64,000 bases of DNA from Ruegeria arenilitoris (GTDB taxonomy: Bacteria > Pseudomonadota > Alphaproteobacteria > Rhodobacterales > Rhodobacteraceae): positions 62,001-126,000 of the forward strand of contig NZ_WPZO01000011.1 of the NCBI RefSeq assembly GCF_013031355.1. Direction: 5' to 3'. Below, in pieces: positions 27,307 to 36,819 of the stretch (positions within the stretch are counted from its first letter, which is position 1; each line of letters begins with the position of its first letter). Made by a program: the position numbers and the translations under genes. Under the pieces are notes generated by a model. It was not told the origin of the DNA and did no database searches. It worked only from the letters and a program-made list of their open reading frames with translations.

Positions 27307-28455
27307 CTATTTGACGGACCCGGCCAACAGGCCTCGGACCAGATATTTTTGCATTGCGAAGAAGACGACCAGCGGCACGAAGATCGACACAAAGGCCGCG
27401 GTTGCCAGAATTTCCCAGTTGCCCCCGCGGGTGCCCAAAAGCTCGACGATTCGGTTGGTCATCACGGTGGTTTGGCCGGTGGCATCGATCAGAAAGACCT
27501 TGGCCACCAGAAGATCGTTCCATGTCCATAGGAACTGAAAGATCGCGAAGGACGCGAGCGCCGGAAAGCTGAGCGGCAGGATCAGCTTGGTGAAAATCTG
27601 GAACTCGGTCGCGCCATCGACACGGGCGTTCTCGATCAGGTCGCGGGGCAGCCCGGCCATGTAGTTGCGCAACAGATAGATTGCCAGGGGCATCCCAAAA
27701 CCCGTATGGGCCAGCCAGACGCCAAGATACCCTTTTCCGATCCCGGTATTCAGGTGGAACTTCAAGAGCGGAATCAAAGCCAGTTGCAACGGGACCACCA
27801 GCAGACCAACCACGGCCGCGATCAGCAAGGCGCGGCCCGGAAACTCCATCCACGCCAACGCATAGGCCGCGAAGGCTGCAACAAGGATCGGGATGATCGT
27901 TGCGGGGATTGTGACCGTCAACGTGTTAAAGAACGCTTTGGCCATACTGTCCGTACTGCTTTGGTCCAGCAGGATCTTTTTGTAGTTGTCCAACGTGAAC
28001 TCGGGCGGCAATTGCGCCGTTACAAATACGCGCGCGCCGCGCTTGCCGCTGAACTCTTCGGTGTTTTCCATCCGATAGGCGCCGCCTGCATCGACGGTGA
28101 TTGTGCCGCCTCGGCGAAGCTCGGCCGTTTCGCCGGGCGCAAAGGCATCTACGTCCCGCGCGCTGATACCCCATTTCGAGATTGTTGTCGGTTCGTCATC
28201 ACCAAACAGCTGACCCTCGATGACATAGAGTTCACCCTCAAGCACCTGCGTGTCGGGTGCCGCGCTGCGCAAGGTCAGGTTCTGTTCGGACGGGAACAGC
28301 GATCGCCACCAGCCGCTGCCAGAAATCTGGTCTGCCGTGCGAAACGACGAAATCAACAAACCAAGCGTCGGAATGACCCACAAGACCACCAGAAAGACGA
28401 CCGAGGCATGGACGACCCAGCGCAGTGCCGGTTTGGTTCCCGCAATATCGTTCAT
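27307..28455 (-). CDS. aglG: alpha-glucoside ABC transporter permease
   Basis: 382 residues. One N-terminal membrane helix (about 15-35) is followed by a large non-membrane segment (about 45-150), then five more helices. The EAA loop lies in LPRDLIENARVDGATEFQIF. The long periplasmic insert is characteristic of AglG-type permeases. It partners AglF in the inner membrane and starts three bases after aglF ends. Confidence 0.92.
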   Translation of the reverse strand: MNDIAGTKPALRWVVHASVVFLVVLWVIPTLGLLISSFRTADQISGSGWWRSLFPSEQNLTLRSAAPDTQVLEGELYVIEGQLFGDDEPTTISKWGISARDVDAFAPGETAELRRGGTITVDAGGAYRMENTEEFSGKRGARVFVTAQLPPEFTLDNYKKILLDQSSTDSMAKAFFNTLTVTIPATIIPILVAAFAAYALAWMEFPGRALLIAAVVGLLVVPLQLALIPLLKFHLNTGIGKGYLGVWLAHTGFGMPLAIYLLRNYMAGLPRDLIENARVDGATEFQIFTKLILPLSFPALASFAIFQFLWTWNDLLVAKVFLIDATGQTTVMTNRIVELLGTRGGNWEILATAAFVSIFVPLVVFFAMQKYLVRGLLAGSVK

Positions 28456-28458
28456 GGT

Positions 28459-29466
28459 CTACTCCATTTCCTTGCGCGCATTGCGCACGTTCCAGACCAG
28501 GATTGGGGTTACCAACAGCATGATCACCATGGCCGAGGCCGAGCCCACGCCCCAGTCGTTGGCGCGAAACAGCTTGTCGTACATGTAATTAGCCAGAACC
28601 TGGGTCTCCCACTGGCCGTTGGTCATGGCAAAGACGATGTCGAAGACCTTTAGGACCGTGATCGTGATCGTGGTCCAGACGACCAAGATTGTGGTCTTGA
28701 TTTGCGGCACCTTGATCCTGAAAAATATCTGAAACGGATTGGCCCCATCGAGAATGGCGGCCTCAACTGTTTCCTCGGGGATACCCCGCAGGGCTGCCGA
28801 AAGGATCACCATGGCAAATCCGGTTTGAATCCAAACCAAAACAATCATCAGGAAGAAGCTGTTCCAGAAGGGAACCGTCAACCACGTCTGCGGCTCGGTC
28901 CCGCCGAAGAAGATATAAAGCGCGTTCAGGATGCCAATCTGGTCCTGTTCCGCCGGACGGGCATCGTAGACCAGTTTCCAGATCACCGAGGCCCCGACGA
29001 ATGAAATCGCCATTGGCATAAAGATCAGCGACTTGGCGAAATTGCCCCAGCGGATGCGGTCGGTCAGCTGCGCAACCAGCAGGCCAAAAGCGGTGGACAT
29101 TGCTGGCACCACGATGAGCCAGAACATATTATTGCGCATGGCTTCCCAGAATTTCGGCTCAGCCGCCATCTGGGTGTAATTGTCCAGCCCGACCCATCTG
29201 TACCCGCCGCCGGGCACACGTTCCGTGAGCGACAGTCGCAGTGTCTCAACCACCGGATAGGCCAGGTACAGCCCTAACGCAGCGAGTGCGGGAAACAAGA
29301 ACAGCCAGGGCCGGATCATGTTCGCGCGATTGATATTGCGCCCCGCGTTCGGACCACGCGGCGGGAACAGGACCTTGTCCAGAAACTGGTTCGACAGGTA
29401 GAAGTAGCCCACACAACCCGACACACCGATAATGATGGTCAGCAGGCCCTGAAGTGCCGGTGTCAT
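28459..29466 (-). CDS. aglF: alpha-glucoside ABC transporter permease
   Basis: 335 residues with about eight predicted hydrophobic segments. The EAA-type loop is in GIPEETVEAAILDGANPFQI. It is a MalF-like inner-membrane subunit that pairs with AglG. A strong hairpin separates it from the upstream binding-protein gene, which may lower its expression relative to aglE. Confidence 0.92.
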   Translation of the reverse strand: MTPALQGLLTIIIGVSGCVGYFYLSNQFLDKVLFPPRGPNAGRNINRANMIRPWLFLFPALAALGLYLAYPVVETLRLSLTERVPGGGYRWVGLDNYTQMAAEPKFWEAMRNNMFWLIVVPAMSTAFGLLVAQLTDRIRWGNFAKSLIFMPMAISFVGASVIWKLVYDARPAEQDQIGILNALYIFFGGTEPQTWLTVPFWNSFFLMIVLVWIQTGFAMVILSAALRGIPEETVEAAILDGANPFQIFFRIKVPQIKTTILVVWTTITITVLKVFDIVFAMTNGQWETQVLANYMYDKLFRANDWGVGSASAMVIMLLVTPILVWNVRNARKEME

Positions 29467-29490
29467 GATGCCCTCATCGGTTTGGGAACA

Positions 29491-29510
29491 GGGCGGTCGC
29501 AGAACCGCCC
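29491..29510 (-). terminator. intercistronic hairpin after aglE
   Basis: GGGCGGT-N6-ACCGCCC forms a 7-bp GC-rich stem between aglE and aglF. There is no clear U-run, so partial termination or protection of the aglE message is more likely than full termination. Confidence 0.6.
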
Positions 29511-29521
29511 CGTAGCCTCAC

Positions 29522-30880
29522 TTACTTCGCAGCGTCCCACGAAGATTGGATTTCTCCGGCAACCGTAGCGGCATCCTTCGCGCCCGAAGAATAGTCGACC
29601 ATGCCGGTCCAGAACGTCCCTGCGCCGACCGCGCCCGGCATCAGGTCGGACCCGTCAAAACGGAACGTGGTGGCATTGGTCAGAATCTCGCCCTGCCCCC
29701 GCTGGGTGTCGTTGGCGTAATTCTCGGGATTGGCTCCAAGATGCGGTGTCAGGAATCCGTCTTGCGACATCATGATCTCATGCGCAAAGGGGGTCTTGAG
29801 GAACTCCATGAACACTTCGGCCGCCGGGTTCGGGTTGGTGATCGTGAACAATGTGCCTGCCCCCAGAACCGGGGTGCCCAGGTCTTTCTCGGCAAAGGCC
29901 GGGAAATAGAAGAAATCCGCGTCCACGCCCAACTCGGTTCCTTCCGGGAAGTAAGCCGGGATGAATGACGCCTGACGGTGCATCATGCAGGCAGGCGGGC
30001 TGTCAAACAGACCCTTGGGGCTGTCGCGAAAATCAATCGCGGCGGTGTCATCGGCATCACCCACAACATAGTCATCATTGCGGGTAAAGCTGCCGTACTC
30101 CTCGATCACCTCGATCACGCGCGGGTCGTCGAACTTCATCTCATTCGACACCCATTGGTCGTAGACTTCAGGCGGCTGCGTGCGCAGCATCAGGTCCTCA
30201 ACCCAGTCGGTCGCAGGCCAGCCCGTTGCACCACCGGACGCAAGACCCACACACAGCGGTGTCTCGCCATCCTCGACCATCTGATCCATCAGAGCCTTGA
30301 ACTCTTCCATGGTCTGCGGGACTTCATAACCAAAGTCCTCAAAGTTTTCCGGCACATACCAGACCAGCGACTTGACGTTAACATTGAAGAAGAAACCGTA
30401 GAAATCCTTGGCCCCCTCGGCATTTTCAAAGGTACCCAGATCGACCCAGGACTGACCGGCCGCAAAATTGTCCTTGATCCAGTCCGCAGACCCTTCGGCA
30501 AGCGGTGTCAGATACCCGTTCTTGGCCATATTCGCCGCAAGACCCGGCTGTGGAAAAACCGTCAGATTTGGCGCCGAACCAGCGGCAGCGTCGATCAGAA
30601 TTTGCTGTTCCAATGAATCCGAGCCGACATAACTGGAATTCGCTCCGGTTGCCTGATCAAAATAGGCAACGAGATTTTCGAACGACTTTCCTTCCCCCGC
30701 AAGCCACGGCCCGAATATGGTCAGATCCTGACCACTCAGATCATGGGCGTCGGCAAAGGCCTGAAAACCGTCCCAGTCAAACCCGCCTTCGCCGACAGGG
30801 TGAATCAACTCACCCTGCGCCTGGGCCACCCCAGCCACCAAAGCAAATGTGGCCGCACCTGCATAAAGCGCGTTTCTCAT
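29522..30880 (-). CDS. aglE: alpha-glucoside ABC transporter substrate-binding protein
   Basis: 452 residues. The start at 30880 is preceded by GGGAGG and gives a clear Sec signal (RNALYAGAATFALVAGVAQA, cleavage near residue 22). A longer upstream frame would run into the divergent regulator and lacks a signal. The mature protein is a family 1 extracellular solute-binding protein with an unusually acidic surface. It is first gene of the agl operon and delivers alpha-glucosides to AglFG. Confidence 0.92.
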   Translation of the reverse strand: MRNALYAGAATFALVAGVAQAQGELIHPVGEGGFDWDGFQAFADAHDLSGQDLTIFGPWLAGEGKSFENLVAYFDQATGANSSYVGSDSLEQQILIDAAAGSAPNLTVFPQPGLAANMAKNGYLTPLAEGSADWIKDNFAAGQSWVDLGTFENAEGAKDFYGFFFNVNVKSLVWYVPENFEDFGYEVPQTMEEFKALMDQMVEDGETPLCVGLASGGATGWPATDWVEDLMLRTQPPEVYDQWVSNEMKFDDPRVIEVIEEYGSFTRNDDYVVGDADDTAAIDFRDSPKGLFDSPPACMMHRQASFIPAYFPEGTELGVDADFFYFPAFAEKDLGTPVLGAGTLFTITNPNPAAEVFMEFLKTPFAHEIMMSQDGFLTPHLGANPENYANDTQRGQGEILTNATTFRFDGSDLMPGAVGAGTFWTGMVDYSSGAKDAATVAGEIQSSWDAAK

Positions 30881-30926
30881 GAATTTTCCTCCCAACAATT
30901 CCTTGCGCCGCAGAGACTCAGTTCTC

Positions 30927-30936
30927 AAAGCGCTTT
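30927..30936. promoter_or_regulatory. LacI-type operator (agl side)
   Basis: The perfect palindrome AAAGCGCTTT, in the wider CAAAGCGCTTTG, has the central CG of LacI-family operators. It lies 47 bases upstream of aglE in its leader or promoter and is repeated before aglR. AglR is the presumed ligand. Confidence 0.7.
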
Positions 30937-31069
30937 GGTTTTGCAGTTTATCCGCTAACATCCATCGCCTGTCAATATCCACGTTGAAAACTTGGAGGTT
31001 ACGGAAGTTCGACAAAATAGGTTGACGGATTGAGTATTTGTCCGCAAAACGGAAAAGTCTGAAAACTTG

Positions 31070-31079
31070 AAAGCGCTTT
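31070..31079. promoter_or_regulatory. LacI-type operator (aglR side)
   Basis: The same palindrome AAAGCGCTTT, within TTGAAAGCGCTTTGAA, ends 9 bases before the aglR start codon. Two identical sites about 143 bases apart would allow joint repression of aglE and autoregulation, possibly by looping. Confidence 0.7.
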
Positions 31080-31088
31080 GAACCCATC

Positions 31089-32120
31089 ATGAACCTAAAG
31101 CAGCTCTCGGAAATTCTCACCCTTTCGCAAACGACGGTCAGCCGTGCGCTGAACGGCTACCCCGAAGTGAGCGAGGAAACCCGGATGCGCGTGCAGGCTG
31201 CTGCCGCCAAGCATGGCTATCGCCCAAACAGCCGGGCCAAAGGACTGGCGACGGGCAAATCCATGGTAATCGGCCACGTGATTCCCAGCTCATCTCAACA
31301 CGAGATGGTAAATCCGATCTTCGGTGACTTCGTTGCCGGTGCTGCACGAACATACGCCACGCACGGCTATGACATGATGTTCACGACGGCCGATGACACC
31401 TCGCTCGAAGGAACTTATCGCAGCCTGTTTCAACGCGGAGCCGTGGATGGCGTCGTTTTGCAAGGCCCCAAGGTCAACGAGCCGCGCATCGACCTCCTGA
31501 ACCAGATGGCGGTGCCGTTTATCGTACACGGGCGTTCGACCGGGGCAGACGCAGAATATGACTGGATTGATGTGAACAACAAAAGCTCGTTCCAGCGCGC
31601 CACGCAGTTTCTGATCGATTTAGGGCATTGCCGGATTGCCCTGATCAACGGGCTTGAGGATATGGATTTCGCGCAGCGCCGCCGCGCCGGGTACCTTCAG
31701 GCACTGGAACAGGCGGGTTTGATACCGGACCCGCAACTAATGCGCAGTGCCGAGATGACCGAAGTCTACGGGCATCGCGAAACCCGCAATATGCTACAGC
31801 TGGATGATCCGCCGACTGCCATTCTGGCGTCCTCGATGATTTCGGCGATTGGCGTGAGACGGGCATTGGACGAGGCAGGGCTTCGGATCGGGCGGGATGT
31901 CTCGGTCATTGCGCATGACGATGACCTCTCTTACCTAAAGAACGGGCAGGATGTACCAATTTTCACTGCAACGCGATCCTCTGTCCGACATGCGGGCGAG
32001 CTGGCTGCCGAGATGTTGATCGAGCGGATCAAATCGCCCAAGGACCCGGTCAAAACCAAATTGCTTGAAGCGGAACTGGTTGTCGGCAAATCAACTGGCC
32101 CTGCGCCCAACAGGACTTGA
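31089..32120 (+). CDS. aglR: LacI family transcriptional repressor of the agl locus
   Basis: 343 residues. The N-terminal HTH NLKQLSEILTLSQTTVSRAL and the hinge helix HGYRPNSRAKGLATGKS are followed by a periplasmic-binding-like sugar domain (about 60-335). It is divergent from aglE with two AAAGCGCTTT operators between, matching the aglR position in other alphaproteobacteria. The GH1 gene follows two bases after its stop and is probably cotranscribed. Confidence 0.92.
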   Translation: MNLKQLSEILTLSQTTVSRALNGYPEVSEETRMRVQAAAAKHGYRPNSRAKGLATGKSMVIGHVIPSSSQHEMVNPIFGDFVAGAARTYATHGYDMMFTTADDTSLEGTYRSLFQRGAVDGVVLQGPKVNEPRIDLLNQMAVPFIVHGRSTGADAEYDWIDVNNKSSFQRATQFLIDLGHCRIALINGLEDMDFAQRRRAGYLQALEQAGLIPDPQLMRSAEMTEVYGHRETRNMLQLDDPPTAILASSMISAIGVRRALDEAGLRIGRDVSVIAHDDDLSYLKNGQDVPIFTATRSSVRHAGELAAEMLIERIKSPKDPVKTKLLEAELVVGKSTGPAPNRT

Positions 32121-32122
32121 CG

Positions 32123-33427
32123 ATGAAGTTTAAACGCAGCGACTTTCCGTCAGATTTTCTCTTTGGCGTTGCCACCTCGGCCTATCAGATCGAAGGTCAC
32201 GCCCAAGGTGGCGCCGGTTCGACCCATTGGGATACGTTTGCAGCGACTCCGGGTAATGTGGTGCGTGGGGAAAACGGCGATCTGGCCTGTGATCACCTGA
32301 ACCGGTTTGAACAGGATCTCGATCTTGTGCGCGACGCGGGGTTTGATTGCTATCGTTTCTCGACCAGTTGGGCGCGCGTGATGCCCGAAGGGCGTGGGCC
32401 GGTCAATCAAGCTGGCCTGGACTTTTACGACCGCCTTGCCGACGCGTTAATGGAACGTGGCATCCGCCCCTGCGCGACGCTTTATCACTGGGAACTACCA
32501 TCAGCTCTGGCTGATCTGGGCGGTTGGCGCAACCGGGATATCGCCGGTTGGTTTGCCGATTTCACCGAGGTCATCATGGGCCGGATCGGCGATCGAATGT
32601 ACAGCGTTGCCCCGATCAATGAGCCGTGGTGTGTCAGTTGGCTTAGCCATTTCGAGGGGCACCACGCCCCCGGACTGCGGGATATACGCGCCACGGCTCG
32701 CGCCATGCATCACGTCATGCTGGCACATGGCCGCGCCATTCAGGCGATGCGAAGCTTGGGGATGTCTAATCTGGGCGGTGTTTTCAATCTGGAATGGGCC
32801 GAACCCGCCGATGACAGTCCGGAGGCACGGAAGGCGGCTGATCTGTACGATGGGATCTACAACCGGTTTTTCCTTGGTGGCGTGTTTAAGAGAGCCTATC
32901 CTGAGAATGTGTTGAAGGGGTTAGAACCCTACCTTCCCTCAGGTTGGCAAGAGGATTTCGACGTCATCGGTGCTCCTGTCGATTGGTGCGGGCTGAACTA
33001 TTATACCCGCAAACTCATCGCCCCTGCGGACACAGCCTGGCCCGGACTGACCGACGTCCCGGGCCCCTTGCCCAAAACACAAATGGGATGGGAAATCGAC
33101 CCAGCCGCTTTAAGTCGGTTCCTGATCCGAACGGCGCGCGAGTATACCGGGGACTTGCCGATCTACGTAACCGAAAACGGCATGGCCAGCCCTGAGCGCA
33201 AACAAGACGATGATCGCATCGCGTATCTGGACCAGCACTTTTCCGCAGTTCAGGTAGCCCTGAACCAAGATGTGCCAGTCAGGGGGTACTTTGTCTGGTC
33301 CCTGTTGGACAATTACGAATGGGCGCTGGGGTATGAAAAACGCTTCGGACTGGTTGACGTTGATTTCGATACGATGAAACGCACCCCGAAAGCCTCTTAT
33401 TTCGCCTTAAAAGAGGCGCTGGCTTAA
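32123..33427 (+). CDS. GH1 family beta-glucosidase
   Basis: 434 residues from ATG 32123 with AGGA upstream. GH1 hallmarks: FLFGVATSAYQIEG at the N-terminus, acid/base Glu167 in PINEPWC, nucleophile Glu351 in YVTENGM, and WSLLDNYEWALGYEKRFGL near the C-terminus. No signal peptide, so it is cytoplasmic. It hydrolyses beta-linked gluco-oligosaccharides or aryl glucosides; the linkage is not determinable here. Placement after aglR suggests joint control with the alpha-glucoside genes, widening the substrates of the locus. Confidence 0.92.
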   Translation: MKFKRSDFPSDFLFGVATSAYQIEGHAQGGAGSTHWDTFAATPGNVVRGENGDLACDHLNRFEQDLDLVRDAGFDCYRFSTSWARVMPEGRGPVNQAGLDFYDRLADALMERGIRPCATLYHWELPSALADLGGWRNRDIAGWFADFTEVIMGRIGDRMYSVAPINEPWCVSWLSHFEGHHAPGLRDIRATARAMHHVMLAHGRAIQAMRSLGMSNLGGVFNLEWAEPADDSPEARKAADLYDGIYNRFFLGGVFKRAYPENVLKGLEPYLPSGWQEDFDVIGAPVDWCGLNYYTRKLIAPADTAWPGLTDVPGPLPKTQMGWEIDPAALSRFLIRTAREYTGDLPIYVTENGMASPERKQDDDRIAYLDQHFSAVQVALNQDVPVRGYFVWSLLDNYEWALGYEKRFGLVDVDFDTMKRTPKASYFALKEALA

Positions 33428-33467
33428 GGCTGACTTCTATCAAAAGACCCTAAAGGAAGTTGCATCG

Positions 33468-33633
33468 GGATCTGTTGCAAAGTTTTGACCCTTGCCGCGC
33501 ATGGATGTAGCCAGCGCATGATCCAATTCATTGGTTGGCTGAAAGCCGATTCATGAATTCGTTTAAAGGCGCACGACACCCGAAGGACGTGATCTTCTGT
33601 GTCCGGTACGGGGTTTTGTACCGGGACCTATAG
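33468..33633 (+). mobile_element. IS6-family insertion sequence remnant (left end and transposase N-terminus)
   Basis: GGATCTGTTGCAAAG at 33468-33482 closely resembles the terminal repeat of IS6/IS26-type elements. From ATG 33553 a frame reads NSFKGARHPKDVIF then VRYGVLYRDL and stops at 33631. This matches the start of IS6 transposases with a small internal deletion. The catalytic domain and right end are missing, so the element is dead. Confidence 0.65.
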
Positions 33634-33670
33634 GCGTTCTGTCGCAAACTCCTGAACTTCAGGAGGCGTG

Positions 33671-34106
33671 ATGAGCAACTTGTTCTGACTGACCGACAAA
33701 CAGGGCGTGTTTGCCGGATCATGGAAGGGTTGGCCGCCGAGCATTTCGATTATCAGGCGATCATGATCGACGCTACTTATCTGAAAGCACATCGCACGAC
33801 TTCAAGCCTGTGGCTGAAAAAGGGGCGCACGGACGCTTATTGGCGCACCAAAGGCGAAATGAACACCAAGTTGCACGCTGCCACCGAGGCCAATGGCCGC
33901 CCAAAAGCTTCTTCATGATCGCTGGACAGGTCAGCAACTACACACGTGCCAAAGCACTGCAGACTAGCCTGCCTGCCGTCGAAAAGATGATCACAGATCG
34001 CGGATATTATGCAGACTGGCTTAGGGAAGCGTTGAAATACAGAGAGTTAGGGCCCTGCATCGCAGGTAGAAAGTCATGTGACGAGCCGATCCGCTGCGAC
34101 AGGTAA
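33671..34106 (+). pseudogene. IS5-family (IS427-type) transposase pseudogene
   Basis: The frame starting at ATG 33671 reads MSNLF then TGA then LTDKQ, like the IS5/IS427 N-terminus with its Trp codon changed to stop. After an internal deletion the next part reads RIMEGLAAE and IMIDATYLKAHRT (catalytic Asp region) up to about 33905, where the frame shifts. The remaining SFFMIAGQVSNYT, DRGYYADWLREAL and CIAGRKS run to the stop at 34106. At least one nonsense change, one deletion and one frameshift inactivate it. It directly follows the IS6 remnant, so two insertions decayed here. Confidence 0.8.
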
Positions 34107-34205
34107 CCTGAGGTCTTCCTTTCCACCATCGACGTTATCTCTTGGCTCTGGAAATCAACGAACCCGGAACCTCATTGACTGAGGGAAATTCATGTTAATG
34201 CTCTT

Positions 34206-34224
34206 ATTATTAAATTGAAATAAT
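34206..34224. promoter_or_regulatory. inverted repeat upstream of module B
   Basis: ATTATT-N7-AATAAT lies about 140 bases before the oxygenase gene in an otherwise unassigned AT-rich stretch between the IS scar and module B. It could be an operator or promoter element. No regulator gene is adjacent on the left. Confidence 0.35.
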
Positions 34225-34361
34225 CCAACTCTGTGCGAATACTCTGCCTTACGTTCGCTGGACGGCTGGGAAAACCCCTTCTCTATCAAAATCTGACAAC
34301 GGTCCCCACCCTTTGGGAGGCCGCAGGGTTCGGTCATGTGTTCCGACGAGGAGAATAGCAA

Positions 34362-35243
34362 ATGTCAAATGTCAGATCAGCAGATCAGACGGCTAGATAC
34401 ACCACTGCCGAACTGTTCGATGTGCAGACGTACCCGCTGGATCAGGCGGACAGTCCTCAATATGGCGCCATGGTCAGAGAAGCGATTGAGGGTCTCACTT
34501 CGGACAACTGCGCTCAGCTCGAAAATTTCATCCGACCGGACATACTGGCAGCCATGCAGCAAGAGGCGGATGAACTATCGAAAGAGGCCGTGTTTCACCA
34601 AGCCAATCTGAATCCCTATTTCACGGATGCACCCGAAGGTACGCCTGCCGATCACCCGCTGAACCGGTTTTCGCCGCGGCGTCACGGCATGGTGCGCGGT
34701 GACAGGTTTGCCCGGGATGGTGTTATCTGGTCGGTGTTTCAGAACCGCGATCTGTGCCGGTTCGTGGCGCAGGCGCTGGGGTACGAACAGCTGCATACCT
34801 ATCGCGACCCCTATGCCTGCACCAATGTGAACGTGCAGCCCGAGGGGTGCGAGTTCGCCTGGCATTTCGACAACAACGAATTCACAGTGTCGTTCGGTCT
34901 GAAACAGACCGACGAGGGCGGCGAGTTCGAATACGTCCCCAATCTGCGCAGCCGCGACGATGAAAATTACGATGCCGTTCAGAAGGTGCTGGACGGTGAT
35001 CGCACCAACCTGCGCAGCTTGAAGCTGCGCCCGGGCGATCTGCAACTGTTCCGTGGCGGCTATACCTTGCATCGGGTGACCGCACCCAAAGGCGGTGAGC
35101 GGCAGAGCCTGCTGCTGAGCTATGTCACCGAACCCGACGACATCACCACATCGGACAAGGCGATCCGGATCTGGGGAGAGGCCCATCCGGACCATTATGC
35201 ACGTGACTGCCAACTGGCGGGCGCAGTGTCAGAGACACCTTAA
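34362..35243 (+). CDS. putative Fe(II)/2-oxoglutarate-dependent oxygenase
   Basis: 293 residues, start supported by GAGGAG eight bases upstream. The central part has His168-x-Asp170 (AWHFDNNEF). A distal histidine, His237 (GYTLHRVT), and Arg247 (GERQSLLLSY) follow with the spacing expected for the facial triad and the 2OG-binding arginine. Asp in the second ligand position favours hydroxylation over halogenation, because halogenases carry Gly or Ala there. It is first in the run oxygenase - ABC transporter - MttB - two dehydrogenases, 12 bases before the binding-protein gene. An oxidative demethylation or hydroxylation of the imported compound is likely. The exact family is not certain. Confidence 0.75.
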   Translation: MSNVRSADQTARYTTAELFDVQTYPLDQADSPQYGAMVREAIEGLTSDNCAQLENFIRPDILAAMQQEADELSKEAVFHQANLNPYFTDAPEGTPADHPLNRFSPRRHGMVRGDRFARDGVIWSVFQNRDLCRFVAQALGYEQLHTYRDPYACTNVNVQPEGCEFAWHFDNNEFTVSFGLKQTDEGGEFEYVPNLRSRDDENYDAVQKVLDGDRTNLRSLKLRPGDLQLFRGGYTLHRVTAPKGGERQSLLLSYVTEPDDITTSDKAIRIWGEAHPDHYARDCQLAGAVSETP

Positions 35244-35255
35244 AGGGAGGTAAAA

Positions 35256-36809
35256 ATGAACACATTCGGATCAAACCTGCGCATTGGCCGCCGCGGTTTC
35301 CTTGCCGGGTCGGCAGCGTTGGTTGGGCTGTCTCAGATGCCCCGGGCCGCGCAGGCGCAACCCCAAAAGGGCGGAACGTTCCGCCTGTCGGTCAATCAGG
35401 GCGGCACCAGCGACACGCTGAACCCGGCCGAGGCCAGCGGTTCGCAGCAAATCATGGTCGGCTGGGCGCTCCGCAACAACCTCACCGAGATCGGATCTGA
35501 CAACAAGCTGAAGCCAGAATTGGCGGTCAGCTGGGCGTCGGATGATGCACAAACATGGGTCTTCAAGCTGCGTCCGGGCGTGACCTTCCACAACGGCAAA
35601 TCCCTGACGCCCGACGATGTGATTGCCTCGTTGAACCTTCACCGGGGCGAGGACTCGACCTCGGGTGCGAAATCCTTGTTGGCTGGTGTCGACACCCTTG
35701 CCGCCGAGGGCGAAGATACAGTGGTGATCACCCTGTCGGCACCCAATGCCGATTTCCCCTTCATCTTGTCGGATTACCACTTCCAGATCATGCCCGTAGG
35801 CAATGACGGTGCGTTGGATATGTCGGGCACCGGGACCGGCGGCTATATCCTGGAAAGCTGGAAACCGGGTGTGAAAACTGTGCTCAAGCGCAATCCGGAT
35901 TACTGGAAAGAGGGCGCGGCTCATTTCGATGAGGTTGAGCTGCTGCTGATCTCGGACAGCAGCGCGGCCACCACGGCGCTGGTCACTGGCGAAATCGACG
36001 CGGTTCAGTCTGCGGAATACAAGACCCTCAGCCTGCTGGGTCGCGACAAGAATGTCGAGATCGAGTCGATCTCGGGAGGGTTCCATCCGGTCTTTGCAAT
36101 GCAAAGCGGGCAAACGCCGTTCAACGACAACAATGTGCGACTGGCGCTGAAATACGGGGTCGACCGAGAGGCGCTGGTGAAACAGGTGCTGCGCGGCCAT
36201 GGCACCGTGGCCAATGACCACCCCGTCGCGCCCTCAATGCCATTCTATGACGCGTCACTAGAGCAGCGCGCCTATGATCCGGACAAGGCCAAATTCCACC
36301 TGAAAGAGGCCGGTCTGGACAGCCTGACCGTCCCGCTCAGCGTATCGGACTCGCTGTTTGCCGGGGCGGTGGATGCGGTCACGCTGTACCGTGAACATGC
36401 CGCGCCTGCCGGGATCGACGTACAGGTGGTGCGAGAGCCGGGCGATGGCTACTGGTCCGATGTCTGGATGAAGAAACCCTTCTTTACCAGTTCCTGGGGC
36501 GCGCGGCCGGTGCCGGACATGATCTTTGCCACCGCCTATTCGAAAGGCGGCGACTGGAACGAAAGCCAGTTCAGCAACGACAGCTTCCAGCAGTTGATGC
36601 TGGCGGCCCGATCCGAGCTGGACGAAGCCAAGCGCACGCAGATGTATGGCGACATGCAGGCTATTCTGCGCGACGAGGGCGGCTCGGTTATCCCGTTCTT
36701 CCGCAATTTCGTCTACGCCCGCCGCGCCGATGTGCAGCATGGCGAGGACGTGGCTTCGAACTGGTCTCTGGATGGCTACAAGGCCATCGAGCGCTGGTGG
36801 AAGTCCTGA
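35256..36809 (+). CDS. ABC transporter substrate-binding protein, family 5
   Basis: 517 residues with a twin-arginine signal (GRRGFLAGSAALVGL, cleavage near RAAQA, about residue 34). SBP_bac_5 motifs: KGGTFRLSV, KLRPGVTFHNGKS, NDNNVRLALKYGVDREALV and the C-terminal IERWWKS. It is paralogous to the orphan binding protein at 6094. It is followed by two permeases and a fused ATPase on the same strand, so this is a complete importer. Given the demethylation genes downstream, the ligand may be a betaine-like or N-methylated compound and not a peptide. Confidence 0.92.
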   Translation: MNTFGSNLRIGRRGFLAGSAALVGLSQMPRAAQAQPQKGGTFRLSVNQGGTSDTLNPAEASGSQQIMVGWALRNNLTEIGSDNKLKPELAVSWASDDAQTWVFKLRPGVTFHNGKSLTPDDVIASLNLHRGEDSTSGAKSLLAGVDTLAAEGEDTVVITLSAPNADFPFILSDYHFQIMPVGNDGALDMSGTGTGGYILESWKPGVKTVLKRNPDYWKEGAAHFDEVELLLISDSSAATTALVTGEIDAVQSAEYKTLSLLGRDKNVEIESISGGFHPVFAMQSGQTPFNDNNVRLALKYGVDREALVKQVLRGHGTVANDHPVAPSMPFYDASLEQRAYDPDKAKFHLKEAGLDSLTVPLSVSDSLFAGAVDAVTLYREHAAPAGIDVQVVREPGDGYWSDVWMKKPFFTSSWGARPVPDMIFATAYSKGGDWNESQFSNDSFQQLMLAARSELDEAKRTQMYGDMQAILRDEGGSVIPFFRNFVYARRADVQHGEDVASNWSLDGYKAIERWWKS

Positions 36810-36819
36810 CCAATGGTCC

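Noticed and set aside
35271..36221. 316-codon minus-strand open frame inside the binding-protein gene
   Set aside because: Antisense shadow; the plus-strand binding protein has a signal peptide and conserved domains.
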